Below are positions 1-10,721 of a stretch of 64,000 bases of DNA, in pieces. The translations under genes and the position numbers were made by a program. Within the stretch, counting starts at the first letter, position 1, and the number at the start of each line of letters is the position of its first letter. The stretch covers positions 62,001 through 126,000 of the forward strand of contig SVTV01000001.1 of NCBI GenBank assembly GCA_015063605.1. The letters are read 5' to 3'. The DNA is from Oscillospiraceae bacterium. GTDB lineage: Bacteria; Bacillota; Clostridia; Oscillospirales; SIG627. Below the pieces are notes generated by a model. That model was given only the letters and a program-made list of their open reading frames with translations. It made no database searches and was not told the origin of the DNA.

Positions 1-1
1 T

Positions 2-2464
2 CTCGGTAAGATAATGGGACGTATCTGGGAGACGAGCATCGTAAGATCCTATCTTTTTGCTTACGATGCGGTATTCGATGCATACAAGACCATGTCCGAG
101 GAGGCAAAAAGCTTCTTGAAGACAGCGTCTCAGGGAAAGCGTGATACATACAAAAAGCTTATGTGCCATGTGGAGCAGGGACTTTTTATGGAGATATTTC
201 CTGCTGTAAGAGACTGGGTCATTCACGGAAACCAGGGAATGCATCAGTATACTCTTGCCACAGCGGCGGTTGTGCTGGATCATGAAACTCTTTCGGAGGA
301 ATGGCTTGACTACATATTCGCAACCTCCTCGGGAGCAAGAGGAAATCTTGACGGAGTATTTATAAATTCCGTTGACAGAGACGGATACGGAAACGAATCC
401 GCTCCCGGCTACAACAGACTCTGGGTAAACAACTTTATGGGTATAGCGGGACTTCTGAACGGATATAAGGTAGGAGGAGACGGTGCAAGCTATGACCTTT
501 TCCAAAACGTAAGGTTTAAGAAGATGCTTTACGCCTTTGTTGATCTTATAATCTCCGATAAGTTTACACCTTCCATCGGTGATACGGGTCAGACGGGATA
601 TACGCCCATACAGGTCACTTTGAGCAATCTTGTTACGGCATATCTTGCTTATGACGATCCTTATCTTGCTCAGGTAATATATCTTATCAACGGTAATACG
701 ACAGAAGGACTTTCTGTCGGCATTCTCGACGGCGATGCCGAGAAATTGGCTGAAAAAATCGAAAATGTGGTCAAGGAAAAGGGTACGATAAGAATAGACT
801 CCGTAAACCTTACGGGATACGGCTACGCCTGTGTCAAGGGCTTTGACGATGCCGAACCGGAAGAGGGCAAGGCTGTAAATCCCGAAACGGCAGTATTTAT
901 GTATTACGGCAGAAACAGCGGCCACGGTCATAAGGATACTCTCAATCTCGGTCTCTTTGCCTTTGATGTTGATCTTATGCCCGATCTCGGATATCCCGAG
1001 TTTGCCGATTCGAGAGATATGCACAGAAGATATTTCGTTATAAATACGATCTCCCACAATACGGTAATGGTAAATGACTCCAACCCCGGATCTCAGGTGG
1101 TCGGTAATCCCGTGCTTTTCGACGACAGCGATTTCGTAAAGGTCATTTCCGCAAGCTCCGAGGCGTATTCAAATGTAAACGAATACAAGAGAACGACGGC
1201 TACGGTAAAATATGATGACGGTATGTATTATCTTGTGGATTTCTTCAGTGTCAAGGGCGGCAACAAGCATACATACATCCTTCACGGTGCGGAAAGCTCC
1301 GAGGTCAATGCATCGGGAATTGATCTGATACAGCAGAACGGCGGTACTCTTCTCAGCCCCTACGGTGTATACGGCGTTCCCAATGAGGACCCGGGATATC
1401 AGTGGTTTACCAATGTGAGAAGGGCGGAAAACGTAACGGGTGATTTTACCGTGGATTGGTCTATAGTCGATACGTACGGTTATGCCACAGCCGATGATAT
1501 TCATCTGAAGGTGCATATGCTGGGCGAGCTTGACAAGGTCGCTCTTGCCGACGGCGTGCCTCCCACGAATAAGCCCGGAAATCCCGAAAAGCTTACATAT
1601 ATGTTTGCAGACAGAATAAACGAAAACGGCTCACAGCTTGAAAGCATGTTCAATTCCGTAATAGAGCCCTACAGCAAGACTCCCATAGTAGCCTCGGCTT
1701 CTCAGGTTCCCGTTTACGAAAAGGGTAAAGACACACCCGTAAAGGGCGAGGATGTAAAGGCTGTCAAGGTCGTACTTGAAAACGGCAGAACGGATATCAT
1801 CGCATACTGCTCCAAGAATAACGGCAAGGTATACAATGTAGACGGTGTATTCGACTTCAGCGGATCACTCGTTGTCCATTCAACTATCGGTGACGAAACG
1901 GTAACGTATACAAACGATGCCTACATCAACGAGGGAACGAAGGCAGACAGAAGAGTAACCGGAACAGTAGAGGATTTCACAAAAGAGCTTACCGATAAAA
2001 ACTACATCACAGTATCATTCCTCAGCGGAGAGCTTAGTCCCGAAGAGCTTGCGGGCGAGTATATCTACATAAACAGATACGAATCAGCTATCTTCAATGC
2101 GTGCTATAAGATAATATCCGCAGAGAAGAGAGATGACGGAAAATTCGATCTCTTCATAGGCGACGTATCTCCCGTTGAAACACGTTCTCTTTCATCTCAG
2201 ACAAAGAACGGATACACATATTCGATAGTTAAAAAGCAGAATTTCTATATTCCTCTCACAAATACAGAGGGTGATCCCGAAAAGCTTTACGGCGCTGTAT
2301 ATGAGGGTGACGAAAGCACAGGCGGTACGGGAGAAGGTCCTCAGACTCCCGATGATGCAGGCGGTTCTGTTATATGGATAATAGTAGTAGCCGCAGTCGT
2401 CCTTGCAGCGGCGGGTGCCGTTGTTGGAGTGACGGGAGCGAAAAAGAAGCAGGATAAGAAATAA
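2..2464 (+). CDS. Heparinase II/III-type polysaccharide lyase, membrane-anchored (5' partial)
   Basis: Frame is open from base 2; the first codons (LGKI) align with GKIL in the two downstream paralogues, so about 270 N-terminal residues lie outside the window and the ATG at 14 is not the start. Seen: end of the alpha/alpha toroid (GNQGMHQYTLA, VDRDGYGNESAPGYN), then the beta-sandwich module with GRNSGHGHKDTLNLG and TISHNTV, where heparinase II/III enzymes carry substrate-binding and catalytic residues. The C-terminus has one membrane helix followed by KKKQDKK, so the protein is probably displayed on the cell surface. Compared with its two neighbours it lacks an inserted ~130-residue beta domain and a ~110-residue cadherin-like domain. 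The exact glycan substrate is unknown; uronic-acid polymers are the family norm. Confidence 0.88.
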   Translation, partial: LGKIMGRIWETSIVRSYLFAYDAVFDAYKTMSEEAKSFLKTASQGKRDTYKKLMCHVEQGLFMEIFPAVRDWVIHGNQGMHQYTLATAAVVLDHETLSEEWLDYIFATSSGARGNLDGVFINSVDRDGYGNESAPGYNRLWVNNFMGIAGLLNGYKVGGDGASYDLFQNVRFKKMLYAFVDLIISDKFTPSIGDTGQTGYTPIQVTLSNLVTAYLAYDDPYLAQVIYLINGNTTEGLSVGILDGDAEKLAEKIENVVKEKGTIRIDSVNLTGYGYACVKGFDDAEPEEGKAVNPETAVFMYYGRNSGHGHKDTLNLGLFAFDVDLMPDLGYPEFADSRDMHRRYFVINTISHNTVMVNDSNPGSQVVGNPVLFDDSDFVKVISASSEAYSNVNEYKRTTATVKYDDGMYYLVDFFSVKGGNKHTYILHGAESSEVNASGIDLIQQNGGTLLSPYGVYGVPNEDPGYQWFTNVRRAENVTGDFTVDWSIVDTYGYATADDIHLKVHMLGELDKVALADGVPPTNKPGNPEKLTYMFADRINENGSQLESMFNSVIEPYSKTPIVASASQVPVYEKGKDTPVKGEDVKAVKVVLENGRTDIIAYCSKNNGKVYNVDGVFDFSGSLVVHSTIGDETVTYTNDAYINEGTKADRRVTGTVEDFTKELTDKNYITVSFLSGELSPEELAGEYIYINRYESAIFNACYKIISAEKRDDGKFDLFIGDVSPVETRSLSSQTKNGYTYSIVKKQNFYIPLTNTEGDPEKLYGAVYEGDESTGGTGEGPQTPDDAGGSVIWIIVVAAVVLAAAGAVVGVTGAKKKQDKK

Positions 2465-2493
2465 GACATTAAAGATAAAACAGGAGGATACCG

Positions 2494-5400
2494 ATGAAGA
2501 CCGCTATGAGGATAACGGCGTTTATCATATGCATCGTCATGGTGTTGGGAATGGTGCTTCCCTATATCATAGCTTCCGCTGCAGAGGAGGAGCCTCTCAA
2601 GAAGAGGGCAACTTACTTCACGGAAGAAAAGATAGCCAATGCCCGTGAGAATATCACAAAATATACTTGGGCTTCCACCGAAAAGAGCAATTATCTTTCC
2701 GTGGCAAACCTTTACCTGAAAAAGGGATACGATTTTATATGGTACAGCCTCGCTTCTCATAGCCTGCCCCGCTCTTATGCGGTAAATCAGGATGCGGGAT
2801 GCTTGAATTGCGGCAAGAAGATCGATGAATTCGGAAATTACCCCTATAAGCACGATCCTCTTACCGAACCGTGGAAGATCACCTGTCCCTCCTGCGGGAT
2901 GAAATTTCCCACAAATGATTTTGAAGCCTTTTATAACAGCGCCCTTGACGAAAACGGAAATTTCGTTCTTGAAAAGGGTGACAAGAGCCTTTTGAAAAAC
3001 ACTCTTTACCCCGATAAGGGTGAAAACTGGGGTGTTGACAACGGCTGGGGCTACAAGCATACCGACGGAAAGAAGTATACCTTCGTGGCTCATTACAATC
3101 ACGAGGTCAATTTCCGTATTGAATTCATAAGAGCGATAGATGCATTGTACTATTCGTACCTTTACACGGGCGAGCAGAAGTACGCCGATGCGGCTATCGT
3201 GTATCTCGACAGGATAGCATCGATATATCCCGATATGGATACATCCAATCAGACCGTGGCAAACGGATTCCTTCACAGTGACGGAGGAAGCGGAAAGGGA
3301 AAGATACTCGGAAGCATATGGGAAACGGGTCTTGTGGATCATTACATTTATGCTTACGATGCACTTTTTACAGCGTATCCCAATATGTCCTCCGAGGCAA
3401 AGGATTTTCTGAAGAAGGTGTCGGGCGGTGAAAGGGATACATACAAGAAGCTTATGATCCACGTTGAAAACGGAATATTGAAGCAGGTCTTCCCCGCATT
3501 CAAAAAGGGTCAGATACGAGGAAACATGGGTATGCATCAGCAGACCCTTGCACTTGCCGCAGTCGTTCTTGACGATAAGACACTGTCCAAGCAGTGGCTC
3601 GACCACGATTTCAAGATGGGCAACGACAATTCCGTAGGCGGTAATATTCTCGGAGTATTCGTCAATCTCGTTGACAGAGACGGATACGGCTATGAAGCCG
3701 CACCCGGATACAACAACGGATGGCTTTCCGATTTTTTGGGTATAGCGGAACTTCTCAAGGGCTACAGAATAGGCGGTGACGGAGAAAGCTTCGACCTTTA
3801 CGAAAATGTAAAGTTCAAGAAGATGATATATTCCTTCATCGACCTTACCATAAGCAATAAATTTACTCCCAGCATCGGAGACTCGGGCAAAACGGGTTAT
3901 TCGGGCTTGAGTGTAAATATAGACAATCTCATAAAGGGATATCTGCAGTATGGCGATCCTTATCTTGCTCAGGCGATATATCTTGTAAACAAGGAGACTA
4001 CAGAGGGTCTGAAGACGGGTATATTCGATAAAGATCCCGAATCCTTGGGAGAAAGGATCGACGCGGTCGTAAAGGAGAAGGGAACGATAAAGGTAGATTC
4101 CGTAAACCTTACGGGATACGGCTATGCCTGCGTCAAGGGCTTTTCCGATAACGATCCGGGGGGAGAAGCGGTGTCTTACCCCAAAAGCGCAGTGTACGAT
4201 TTCGCTTCCCTTGAGGTGCTTAACGGAACGGTAATGACGGGAGTGGTAAAGAATGACGGATACGTTTCCTTTACTCCCGACGAGGTGCATAATGCCGCAT
4301 CCTTCTGCTTCTATCTCGATAATATACGCTCGGTATACGAGATTACCTTCAAGGCAGTAGGTACGGGAAATGACAGCAAAGCTGCCGTATACATAGACGG
4401 CAAATGTATTCAGGATTCCGTATCCTTCAAGGAGAATGAGGGAAAGGAATTTACCGTATTCATAAAGAGGACGTTGGAATTGTCAAAGGGCTTCCACATG
4501 GTGACCTTTGACAGTCTTACGGGCGATGAGATACGTCTTGTTTCCATGTCCGTAAGGAGAAGTGCAAATTCATCATCGGAGGGCAGTATCGTCGATCACA
4601 ACAAGGAGACAGCCGTATATATGTATTACGGCAAGAGCACTGCTCACGGTCATTTTGACAATCTGAATCTTGCCTTGTATTCCTACGATGTGGATATGAT
4701 GCCCGATCTGGGATACCCCGAATTTACGGATGCCTACGATATGCACAGGAGATATCTTGTAGATCATACCATATCTCACAATACCGTAATGGTTGACAAC
4801 AGGGCTCAGGGCGATGTCAATGTGGCGATCCCCGTGCTTTACGATTCAAGCGATCTTGTAAAGCTTATTTCCGTTGAATCTCCCAAGGTTTATCCGGGAC
4901 TCAAGGATTACAGAAGAACCACGGCGGCTATCAAATGCGGGGACGGAGAGTATTACCTTGCGGACTTCTTCACCGTAAAGGGCGGAAGCAATCATAAATA
5001 TATCCTTCACGGTGCGGAAAGCAGCTCCGTGGACACTGCGGGCATTACGCTGAAGGCGCAGGAGGGCGGTACTCTTCTCAATGAGAAGGGTGAGTACGGC
5101 AAGCCCAATGACGCAAGCGGTATGCAGTGGTTCAGAAACGTAAAGCGTGGCGAGAATCCCGAAAACGGCTTTACCGTTGATTGGTCTGTTGTGGACACAT
5201 GGGGATATGCTACGGCACAGAACATACATCTCAAGGTGACGCTTCTCGGTGATTATGACAAAGCGACTCTTGCGGATGCAACGCCTCCTTCAAATAAACC
5301 GGGAAATCCCGAAGCTCTGACGTATCTTTTCGTTGAACGTGAGGGAAAGGATCTTGCCTCTATGTTCAATTCCGTTATAGAGCCTTATGCGGGCGAATCA

Positions 5401-6537
5401 AAGATAAGCTCGGTTTGTGAGGTTCCCGTATATGAAAAGGGTGGCAAGACCGATGTGACGAGCGAGTATTTGAAGGCTTGCAAGGTGGAGCTTGTAAACG
5501 GACGTGTGGATTATATCGTTTACAACGGCGGTGATACAAATAAGATGTATACAGTAGCCGATGTATTCGATTTTACGGGAAGCTTTGCCGTATATACGGT
5601 AAACGGTGAGAATACGGTTATATATACAAACGATGCGTATGTTAACGGCAAGGAAGACAATGTACGCGGAATAACGGGTAAGGTCACCGATTTCACAAAG
5701 GAGCTTACCGATAAAAACTATATAACAGTCTCTCTGAATAAGGACATAGATCCCGAAAAGCTTGCGGGGCAGTATGTTTACATAGATAAATACTTTGAGG
5801 CATCATATAACGGATGCTTTGAGATAGTATCGGCTGAAAAGCTTTCCGACGGAAAGTATTCTCTTTACATAGGAGATGTAACTCTTGCGGAAGCATTTGC
5901 ATCCTCATCCGATGTAAACGGCGGATACAAGTATTCCATAGCGGTAAATGCAGGTCTTTATATCCCCTTTGCGTACACGGCGGGAGATGCTGACAGCCTT
6001 TTCAAAGTCAAGGCGGAGAAAGTGTTCAGCACACTTACCTTATCCCACAGCATGAAGAAGGACTCGGCAAAGGGTGATTACGTGGGAACAATATTCCCCG
6101 TTTACGAAAATGTCAGAGCATCAAAGGATATGAAGCCTTATTCTCTCAAGATCGTTTCGGACTTCAAGGACGGAAAGCTCTTTGAATTGCGTGACGGAAA
6201 CAAGCTTTATCTTGCACTTGATCCGGGAGAAAGGGCGCTTGGCACGGAATTCGCTGTGAGATTTGAAATAACGGCAGAAGGGGGAGCGGCGGAAAGCTTT
6301 GACATAGGTATACCCATGCTTACCAAGAACGCATCCGATAAGCTTGTTTACCCCTCCTTCTCTCTTGAAAGAACGGCACCCTCCTCGGAGGATGAGGTGT
6401 CGGAGGGAGAAGGCGAGGAGCAGGGAGAAGAGCCCTCGGGAAGTATTACATGGATAATAATTATCGCTGCGGTGCTTGCGGTCATTGCAGGGGCGGCGGT
6501 GTTTGTTATAATAAAGAAAAAAGGAAACAAAGCGTAA
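2494..6537 (+). CDS. Giant heparinase II/III-type lyase, secreted and membrane-anchored
   Basis: 1347 residues. AGGAGG at 2482-2487 precedes the ATG. Signal peptide residues 1-30 (hydrophobic, ends ASAAEE). Residues ~105-145 hold two Cys pairs (CLNCGK and CPSCGMKF), a zinc-ribbon-like insert. Toroid residues ~150-545; heparinase beta-sandwich from ~705 with GKSTAHGHFDNLNLA and TISHNTVMV. An inserted ~145-residue beta domain (about 555-700, CBM-like in pattern) splits lyase halves. A cadherin-like segment (~1175-1290) precedes an acidic linker and a C-terminal membrane helix ending KKKGNKA. It lies 29 bp after the first lyase and 31 bp before the third, so one operon is likely. Family assignment is firm; substrate is not. 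Confidence 0.9.
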   Translation: MKTAMRITAFIICIVMVLGMVLPYIIASAAEEEPLKKRATYFTEEKIANARENITKYTWASTEKSNYLSVANLYLKKGYDFIWYSLASHSLPRSYAVNQDAGCLNCGKKIDEFGNYPYKHDPLTEPWKITCPSCGMKFPTNDFEAFYNSALDENGNFVLEKGDKSLLKNTLYPDKGENWGVDNGWGYKHTDGKKYTFVAHYNHEVNFRIEFIRAIDALYYSYLYTGEQKYADAAIVYLDRIASIYPDMDTSNQTVANGFLHSDGGSGKGKILGSIWETGLVDHYIYAYDALFTAYPNMSSEAKDFLKKVSGGERDTYKKLMIHVENGILKQVFPAFKKGQIRGNMGMHQQTLALAAVVLDDKTLSKQWLDHDFKMGNDNSVGGNILGVFVNLVDRDGYGYEAAPGYNNGWLSDFLGIAELLKGYRIGGDGESFDLYENVKFKKMIYSFIDLTISNKFTPSIGDSGKTGYSGLSVNIDNLIKGYLQYGDPYLAQAIYLVNKETTEGLKTGIFDKDPESLGERIDAVVKEKGTIKVDSVNLTGYGYACVKGFSDNDPGGEAVSYPKSAVYDFASLEVLNGTVMTGVVKNDGYVSFTPDEVHNAASFCFYLDNIRSVYEITFKAVGTGNDSKAAVYIDGKCIQDSVSFKENEGKEFTVFIKRTLELSKGFHMVTFDSLTGDEIRLVSMSVRRSANSSSEGSIVDHNKETAVYMYYGKSTAHGHFDNLNLALYSYDVDMMPDLGYPEFTDAYDMHRRYLVDHTISHNTVMVDNRAQGDVNVAIPVLYDSSDLVKLISVESPKVYPGLKDYRRTTAAIKCGDGEYYLADFFTVKGGSNHKYILHGAESSSVDTAGITLKAQEGGTLLNEKGEYGKPNDASGMQWFRNVKRGENPENGFTVDWSVVDTWGYATAQNIHLKVTLLGDYDKATLADATPPSNKPGNPEALTYLFVEREGKDLASMFNSVIEPYAGESKISSVCEVPVYEKGGKTDVTSEYLKACKVELVNGRVDYIVYNGGDTNKMYTVADVFDFTGSFAVYTVNGENTVIYTNDAYVNGKEDNVRGITGKVTDFTKELTDKNYITVSLNKDIDPEKLAGQYVYIDKYFEASYNGCFEIVSAEKLSDGKYSLYIGDVTLAEAFASSSDVNGGYKYSIAVNAGLYIPFAYTAGDADSLFKVKAEKVFSTLTLSHSMKKDSAKGDYVGTIFPVYENVRASKDMKPYSLKIVSDFKDGKLFELRDGNKLYLALDPGERALGTEFAVRFEITAEGGAAESFDIGIPMLTKNASDKLVYPSFSLERTAPSSEDEVSEGEGEEQGEEPSGSITWIIIIAAVLAVIAGAAVFVIIKKKGNKA

Positions 6538-6568
6538 GGCGGAAACGCTTTGCGGAAAGGAAATTACT

Positions 6569-9500
6569 ATGGCAGTAAGAAGAATAGCGGCGCTTATATT
6601 GGCGGTCGTCATGATAAGTGCTCTCGTTCTTCCGACGGTGACGGTCTTCGGTGCCGATGAGGAGCCTCTTAAGAAGAGAGCCACCGTTTTTACGGAAGAA
6701 AAGATAGCAAATGCCCGTGAAAATATCAAAAAGTATGCATGGGCGTCAGCAGAACTCAATAATTATCTCACTATAGCAAATCAGTATGTGGGCAAGTACG
6801 ATTTTATATGGTACAGCCTTGCTTCTCAGGATCTTCCCCGTTCCTACGGTGTAAATCAGAAGTACGGTTGTCTTAACTGCGGAAAGAAGATAGATGCTTA
6901 CGGAAACTATCCTTATAAGTACGATCCTCTTTCAGAGCCCTGGAAGGTGACGTGTCCCTCCTGCGGAATGAAGTTCCCCACAAACGATTTCGAAAAGTTT
7001 TATGAAAGCGCACTTGATGAAGACGGAAACTTCGATGCAAAGCGCGGTGACAAGCAGTATCTGAAAAATGAGCTCTATCCCGAAAAAGGTGAAAAATGGG
7101 GCGTTGATGACGGCTGGGGATACGTCCACACCGACGGAAAGAAGTATACCTTCATAGCTCATTACAACCATGAAGCTCATTACAGATACAATTTCCAATC
7201 GGCTATCGAAGCTCTTTACATGGCGTATGTATATACGGGACAGCAGAAATATGCCGATACAGCAATAGTATATCTTGACAGAATAGCCCATGTTTATCCC
7301 GACATGGATACATCAAAGCACTATCTTTCCGCAGGCTTCCAGCACAGCGACGGCGGCAGCGGAAAGGGTAAGATATTGGGTAGTATCTGGGATACGAGCA
7401 TTGTAGAGCCTTATCTTGAGGCTTATGATGCGTTGTTCCCCGCATACAAGACCATGTCAAAGGAAGCCATGGACTTTTTGAAGAAAGCATCCAATGGCAA
7501 GCGTACCACATACAAGCAGCTTATGGTGCACGTTGAAAACGGTCTTGTAAAGGAGATATTCCCCGCCTTTGTAAATAAGCAGATATCAGGTAACCAAGGT
7601 ATGCATCAGCACGCTCTCGCACTGGCGGCAGTCGTTCTTGATGATAAGGAGCTTACCGAAAAGTGGCTCGATTACGACTTTTCTCCCGTAGGCGGCGGGC
7701 TTAATACCGTGTTTGTGAATCTTGTTGACAGAAACGGATACGGAAACGAGGCTGCTCTCGGATATAACAGCGGATGGACATCCAATTTTATCGATATAGC
7801 AAAGCTTCTCAAGGGCTACAAAGCAGGCGGCGACGGAAAGAGCTATGACCTTTATGAAAACGTAAAGTTCAAGAAGATGCTTTATTCCTTCATCGATCTT
7901 GTCATCAGCGACAAATTCAGCCCTACTGTAGGTGATACCGGTAAGACGGGCTACACGGGCGTTGTTGCAAGCAAGGCGATATTCATAGAAGCGTTTCTCG
8001 CCTACGGCGATCCTTATCTTGCTCAGGTAGTATATTTCCTCAACGGAAACAAGACCGATGGGCTTGCAACGGGTATATTTGACAAGGATCCCGAGTCCTT
8101 GGGAGGAACCATAGAAAAGATCGTCAATGAAAAGGGCAGAATAACAATAGACCCCGTAAACCTTACGGGCTACGGATATGCCTGCGTCAAGGGCTTTTCC
8201 GATGATCCGGGTGTGAACGATACGACAGAATATCCGAAAACAAATCAGTATCAGTTCAAGGAGCTTGAGATTCTTAACGGAACGATAATGACGGGAATAA
8301 CAGAGGGCGAGGATTACATTTCCTTTGCTCCAACGGATACTCATAAGGCGGTTACATTCTGCTTCTATCTTGACAATCTCGATGCGGTATACGATATAAG
8401 CTTCAAGGTATACGGTGCGGCAACAGAGAGCGTATACGATATCTATATCGACGGCAGGAGCATTCAGGATGACGTGAAGATCCCCGCAGGAGAGGGCAAG
8501 GAAAACACCTTGTACATCCGAAGAACGATAGCTCTGAACAGAGGCTTCCACCTTATCACCTTCGACAGCAATTCCGACGGTGAAATAAGACTTAAGTCCA
8601 TGAATGCCAACAGAGCGGTGACAAACGTATCCACAAAGGCGGAAAACAATCCCGAGACCACCCTTTATATGTATTACGGAAGAAATACGGGACACGGTCA
8701 TAAGGATACCTTGAATATCGCTCTTTATGCATACGATATCGACCTTATGCCCGACCTCGGATATCCCGAATTTGCGGATTCCACGGATATGCACAGAAGA
8801 TATTTCGTAAGCAATACCGTATCTCACAATACGGTGCTCGTAAACAATACGACTCAGAACAGCATCGTTGTAGGTACTCCCTTACTTTACGATGCAAACG
8901 AACACGTAAGCGTTATTTCCGTTGATGCGACAAATGCTTACAGTGTAAATAAGTACGTAAGAACTACCGCAACCATCAAATACAATGACGGTGAATACTA
9001 TGCGGTGGACTTCTTCACCGTAAAGGGCGGCAACAACCATAAGTATATCCTTCACGGTGCGGAAAGCTCCTCGGTTGATACAAACGGAGTTACATTGACC
9101 GCACAGGACGGCGGTACCCTTCTCAGCGAAAAAGGTACATACGGTACTCCCGATGATTCCTCGGGATTCCAGTGGTTCAGGAATGTCAGAAAAGCAAGCG
9201 ACCCCGAAACGGGCTTCTCCGTTGACTGGTCCATAATCGACACATGGGGCAGAGCTACCGCAAACAATGTACACCTTAAGGTAACTATGCTGGGCGATTA
9301 CGATTCTCTCGCTCTTGCAGACGGTACACCTCCCACCAATAAGCCCGGCAACCCCGAATCCTTGACATATATGTTCGTAGAGCGCAAGGGATCGAACCTT
9401 TCCTCCATGTTCAGCTCCGTTATCGAGCCCTACACAACGGAATCCAAGATAATGAAGATAGAAGAGGTTCCCGTTTACGAAAAGGGAAAGAGCACCGATG

Positions 9501-10576
9501 TTACCAATGAGTTCATCAAGGCTGTCAAGGTCGAGCTTGTAAACGGCAGAACAGACTATATTGCTTATTGCGGTGACGGCTCCGGAAAGACATATTCCGT
9601 AGGCAATGTGTTTGACTTTACGGGAAGCTTTGCCGTTTATACCGTAAACGGCGATGATAACGTTATCTACACAAACGATGCGTATGTAAACGATAACAAG
9701 GAAAAGCCCTCACGTATAACAGGTAAGCTTGAGGACTTCACAAAGGAGCTTTCCACGGAAAACTATCTTACCGTATCTCTTAACGGTAATGTGGATGCAA
9801 AGGATCTTGAAGGAAAGTTCGTTTACATCGACAGACTTTTCAATGCACAGTTCAATGCGTGCTATGAGATAGTCTCCGCAGAGAAGCTTTCCAACGGAAA
9901 ATATTCTCTCTATACAGGCGATGTTACCTATATCGAAGCTTATAAGAGCTCATCCAATCCTGCGGGCGGATACACTTATTCAGTAAAAGAAGGTCAGAAG
10001 CTTTATATCCCCTTTGCAAGTATCGTGGGTGATGCAAATGCTCTTTATGAGACCGAGCCCGTAAATGTATTCAACGGCGTTACATTGTCTCACAATATGA
10101 AGAAAACCATCGTTAAGGGTGACTATATAGGAACTCTCAGACCTGTATTCAAGGATGTGAAGGCGTCCAAGGATATGGTGCCTTATACGATGTCAGTAGT
10201 TTCCGATTATAAGGACGGAAGCATATTCGAGGTCAAGGAGGGAAATAAGCTTTACCTTGCAAAGGATATAGACACATCGGGTGTAGGTAAGGATTATACC
10301 GTCAAGCTTGAGATAATTGCCGAGGGTGGAGAAGCGGAATATCATAATGTGGATATCTCCGTTCTTTCCAAGAGCAATTCCGAAAAGCTCGTATACCCCG
10401 AGTTCTCCCTTGAAAGAACGGCACCCTCCTCCGAGGATGAGGGAACAACAGACGATCCTTCTGTGACAGATCCCGAAAAGGGTGGTGTCAACGTTGTTCT
10501 TATCATTGTTATAGCAGTTGCGGTCATTGCCGTTATAGGCGGTGTCGGTGCGGTCTCCTTGAAGAAAAAGAAATAA
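6569..10576 (+). CDS. Giant heparinase II/III-type lyase, third tandem paralogue
   Basis: 1335 residues; SD GGAAAGGA about 8 nt before the ATG. Same architecture as the preceding gene: signal peptide (ends FGADEE), zinc-ribbon-like CLNCGK/CPSCGMKF pair, alpha/alpha toroid, inserted beta domain (~residues 550-690), heparinase beta-sandwich (GRNTGHGHKDTLNIA, TVSHNTVLV), cadherin-like region, acidic linker (DEGTTDDPS), membrane helix and KKKK tail. Sequence is closely similar along its full length to the neighbour, which points to tandem duplication with later divergence. As last gene of the operon it is followed by an intrinsic terminator. It likely cleaves an acidic polysaccharide outside the cell, with products imported by systems not seen next to it. 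Confidence 0.9.
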   Translation: MAVRRIAALILAVVMISALVLPTVTVFGADEEPLKKRATVFTEEKIANARENIKKYAWASAELNNYLTIANQYVGKYDFIWYSLASQDLPRSYGVNQKYGCLNCGKKIDAYGNYPYKYDPLSEPWKVTCPSCGMKFPTNDFEKFYESALDEDGNFDAKRGDKQYLKNELYPEKGEKWGVDDGWGYVHTDGKKYTFIAHYNHEAHYRYNFQSAIEALYMAYVYTGQQKYADTAIVYLDRIAHVYPDMDTSKHYLSAGFQHSDGGSGKGKILGSIWDTSIVEPYLEAYDALFPAYKTMSKEAMDFLKKASNGKRTTYKQLMVHVENGLVKEIFPAFVNKQISGNQGMHQHALALAAVVLDDKELTEKWLDYDFSPVGGGLNTVFVNLVDRNGYGNEAALGYNSGWTSNFIDIAKLLKGYKAGGDGKSYDLYENVKFKKMLYSFIDLVISDKFSPTVGDTGKTGYTGVVASKAIFIEAFLAYGDPYLAQVVYFLNGNKTDGLATGIFDKDPESLGGTIEKIVNEKGRITIDPVNLTGYGYACVKGFSDDPGVNDTTEYPKTNQYQFKELEILNGTIMTGITEGEDYISFAPTDTHKAVTFCFYLDNLDAVYDISFKVYGAATESVYDIYIDGRSIQDDVKIPAGEGKENTLYIRRTIALNRGFHLITFDSNSDGEIRLKSMNANRAVTNVSTKAENNPETTLYMYYGRNTGHGHKDTLNIALYAYDIDLMPDLGYPEFADSTDMHRRYFVSNTVSHNTVLVNNTTQNSIVVGTPLLYDANEHVSVISVDATNAYSVNKYVRTTATIKYNDGEYYAVDFFTVKGGNNHKYILHGAESSSVDTNGVTLTAQDGGTLLSEKGTYGTPDDSSGFQWFRNVRKASDPETGFSVDWSIIDTWGRATANNVHLKVTMLGDYDSLALADGTPPTNKPGNPESLTYMFVERKGSNLSSMFSSVIEPYTTESKIMKIEEVPVYEKGKSTDVTNEFIKAVKVELVNGRTDYIAYCGDGSGKTYSVGNVFDFTGSFAVYTVNGDDNVIYTNDAYVNDNKEKPSRITGKLEDFTKELSTENYLTVSLNGNVDAKDLEGKFVYIDRLFNAQFNACYEIVSAEKLSNGKYSLYTGDVTYIEAYKSSSNPAGGYTYSVKEGQKLYIPFASIVGDANALYETEPVNVFNGVTLSHNMKKTIVKGDYIGTLRPVFKDVKASKDMVPYTMSVVSDYKDGSIFEVKEGNKLYLAKDIDTSGVGKDYTVKLEIIAEGGEAEYHNVDISVLSKSNSEKLVYPEFSLERTAPSSEDEGTTDDPSVTDPEKGGVNVVLIIVIAVAVIAVIGGVGAVSLKKKK

Positions 10577-10611
10577 GAACGAAAAGCGGATAGATCATAT
10601 CTGAAAAAATG

Positions 10612-10668
10612 AAAAAAGGCTTGCCCGGTGCATTTTTAAGTGCGTGGGGTAAGCCTTTCTGTTTTTTT
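10612..10668 (+). terminator. Intrinsic terminator after the lyase operon
   Basis: Stem AAAGGCTTGCCC (10615-10626) pairs with GGGGTAAGCCTTT (10646-10658, one bulge), followed by CTG and seven T. It closes the three-lyase operon and lies just before the convergent radical SAM gene. Confidence 0.8.
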
Positions 10669-10721
10669 GAATAAAAAGTCTGCCTTAATGCTTCTAACAC
10701 CATAGGCAGATAGTTGTTTTT

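Noticed and set aside
2341-4290. Long minus-strand open frame (649 codons) under the lyase genes
   Set aside because: Antisense to well-supported lyases; no SD, no recognisable domain. Similar frames at 7586-8827, 17828-19384, 23583-25106 and plus-strand 47256-49430 arise from the codon bias of the real genes.
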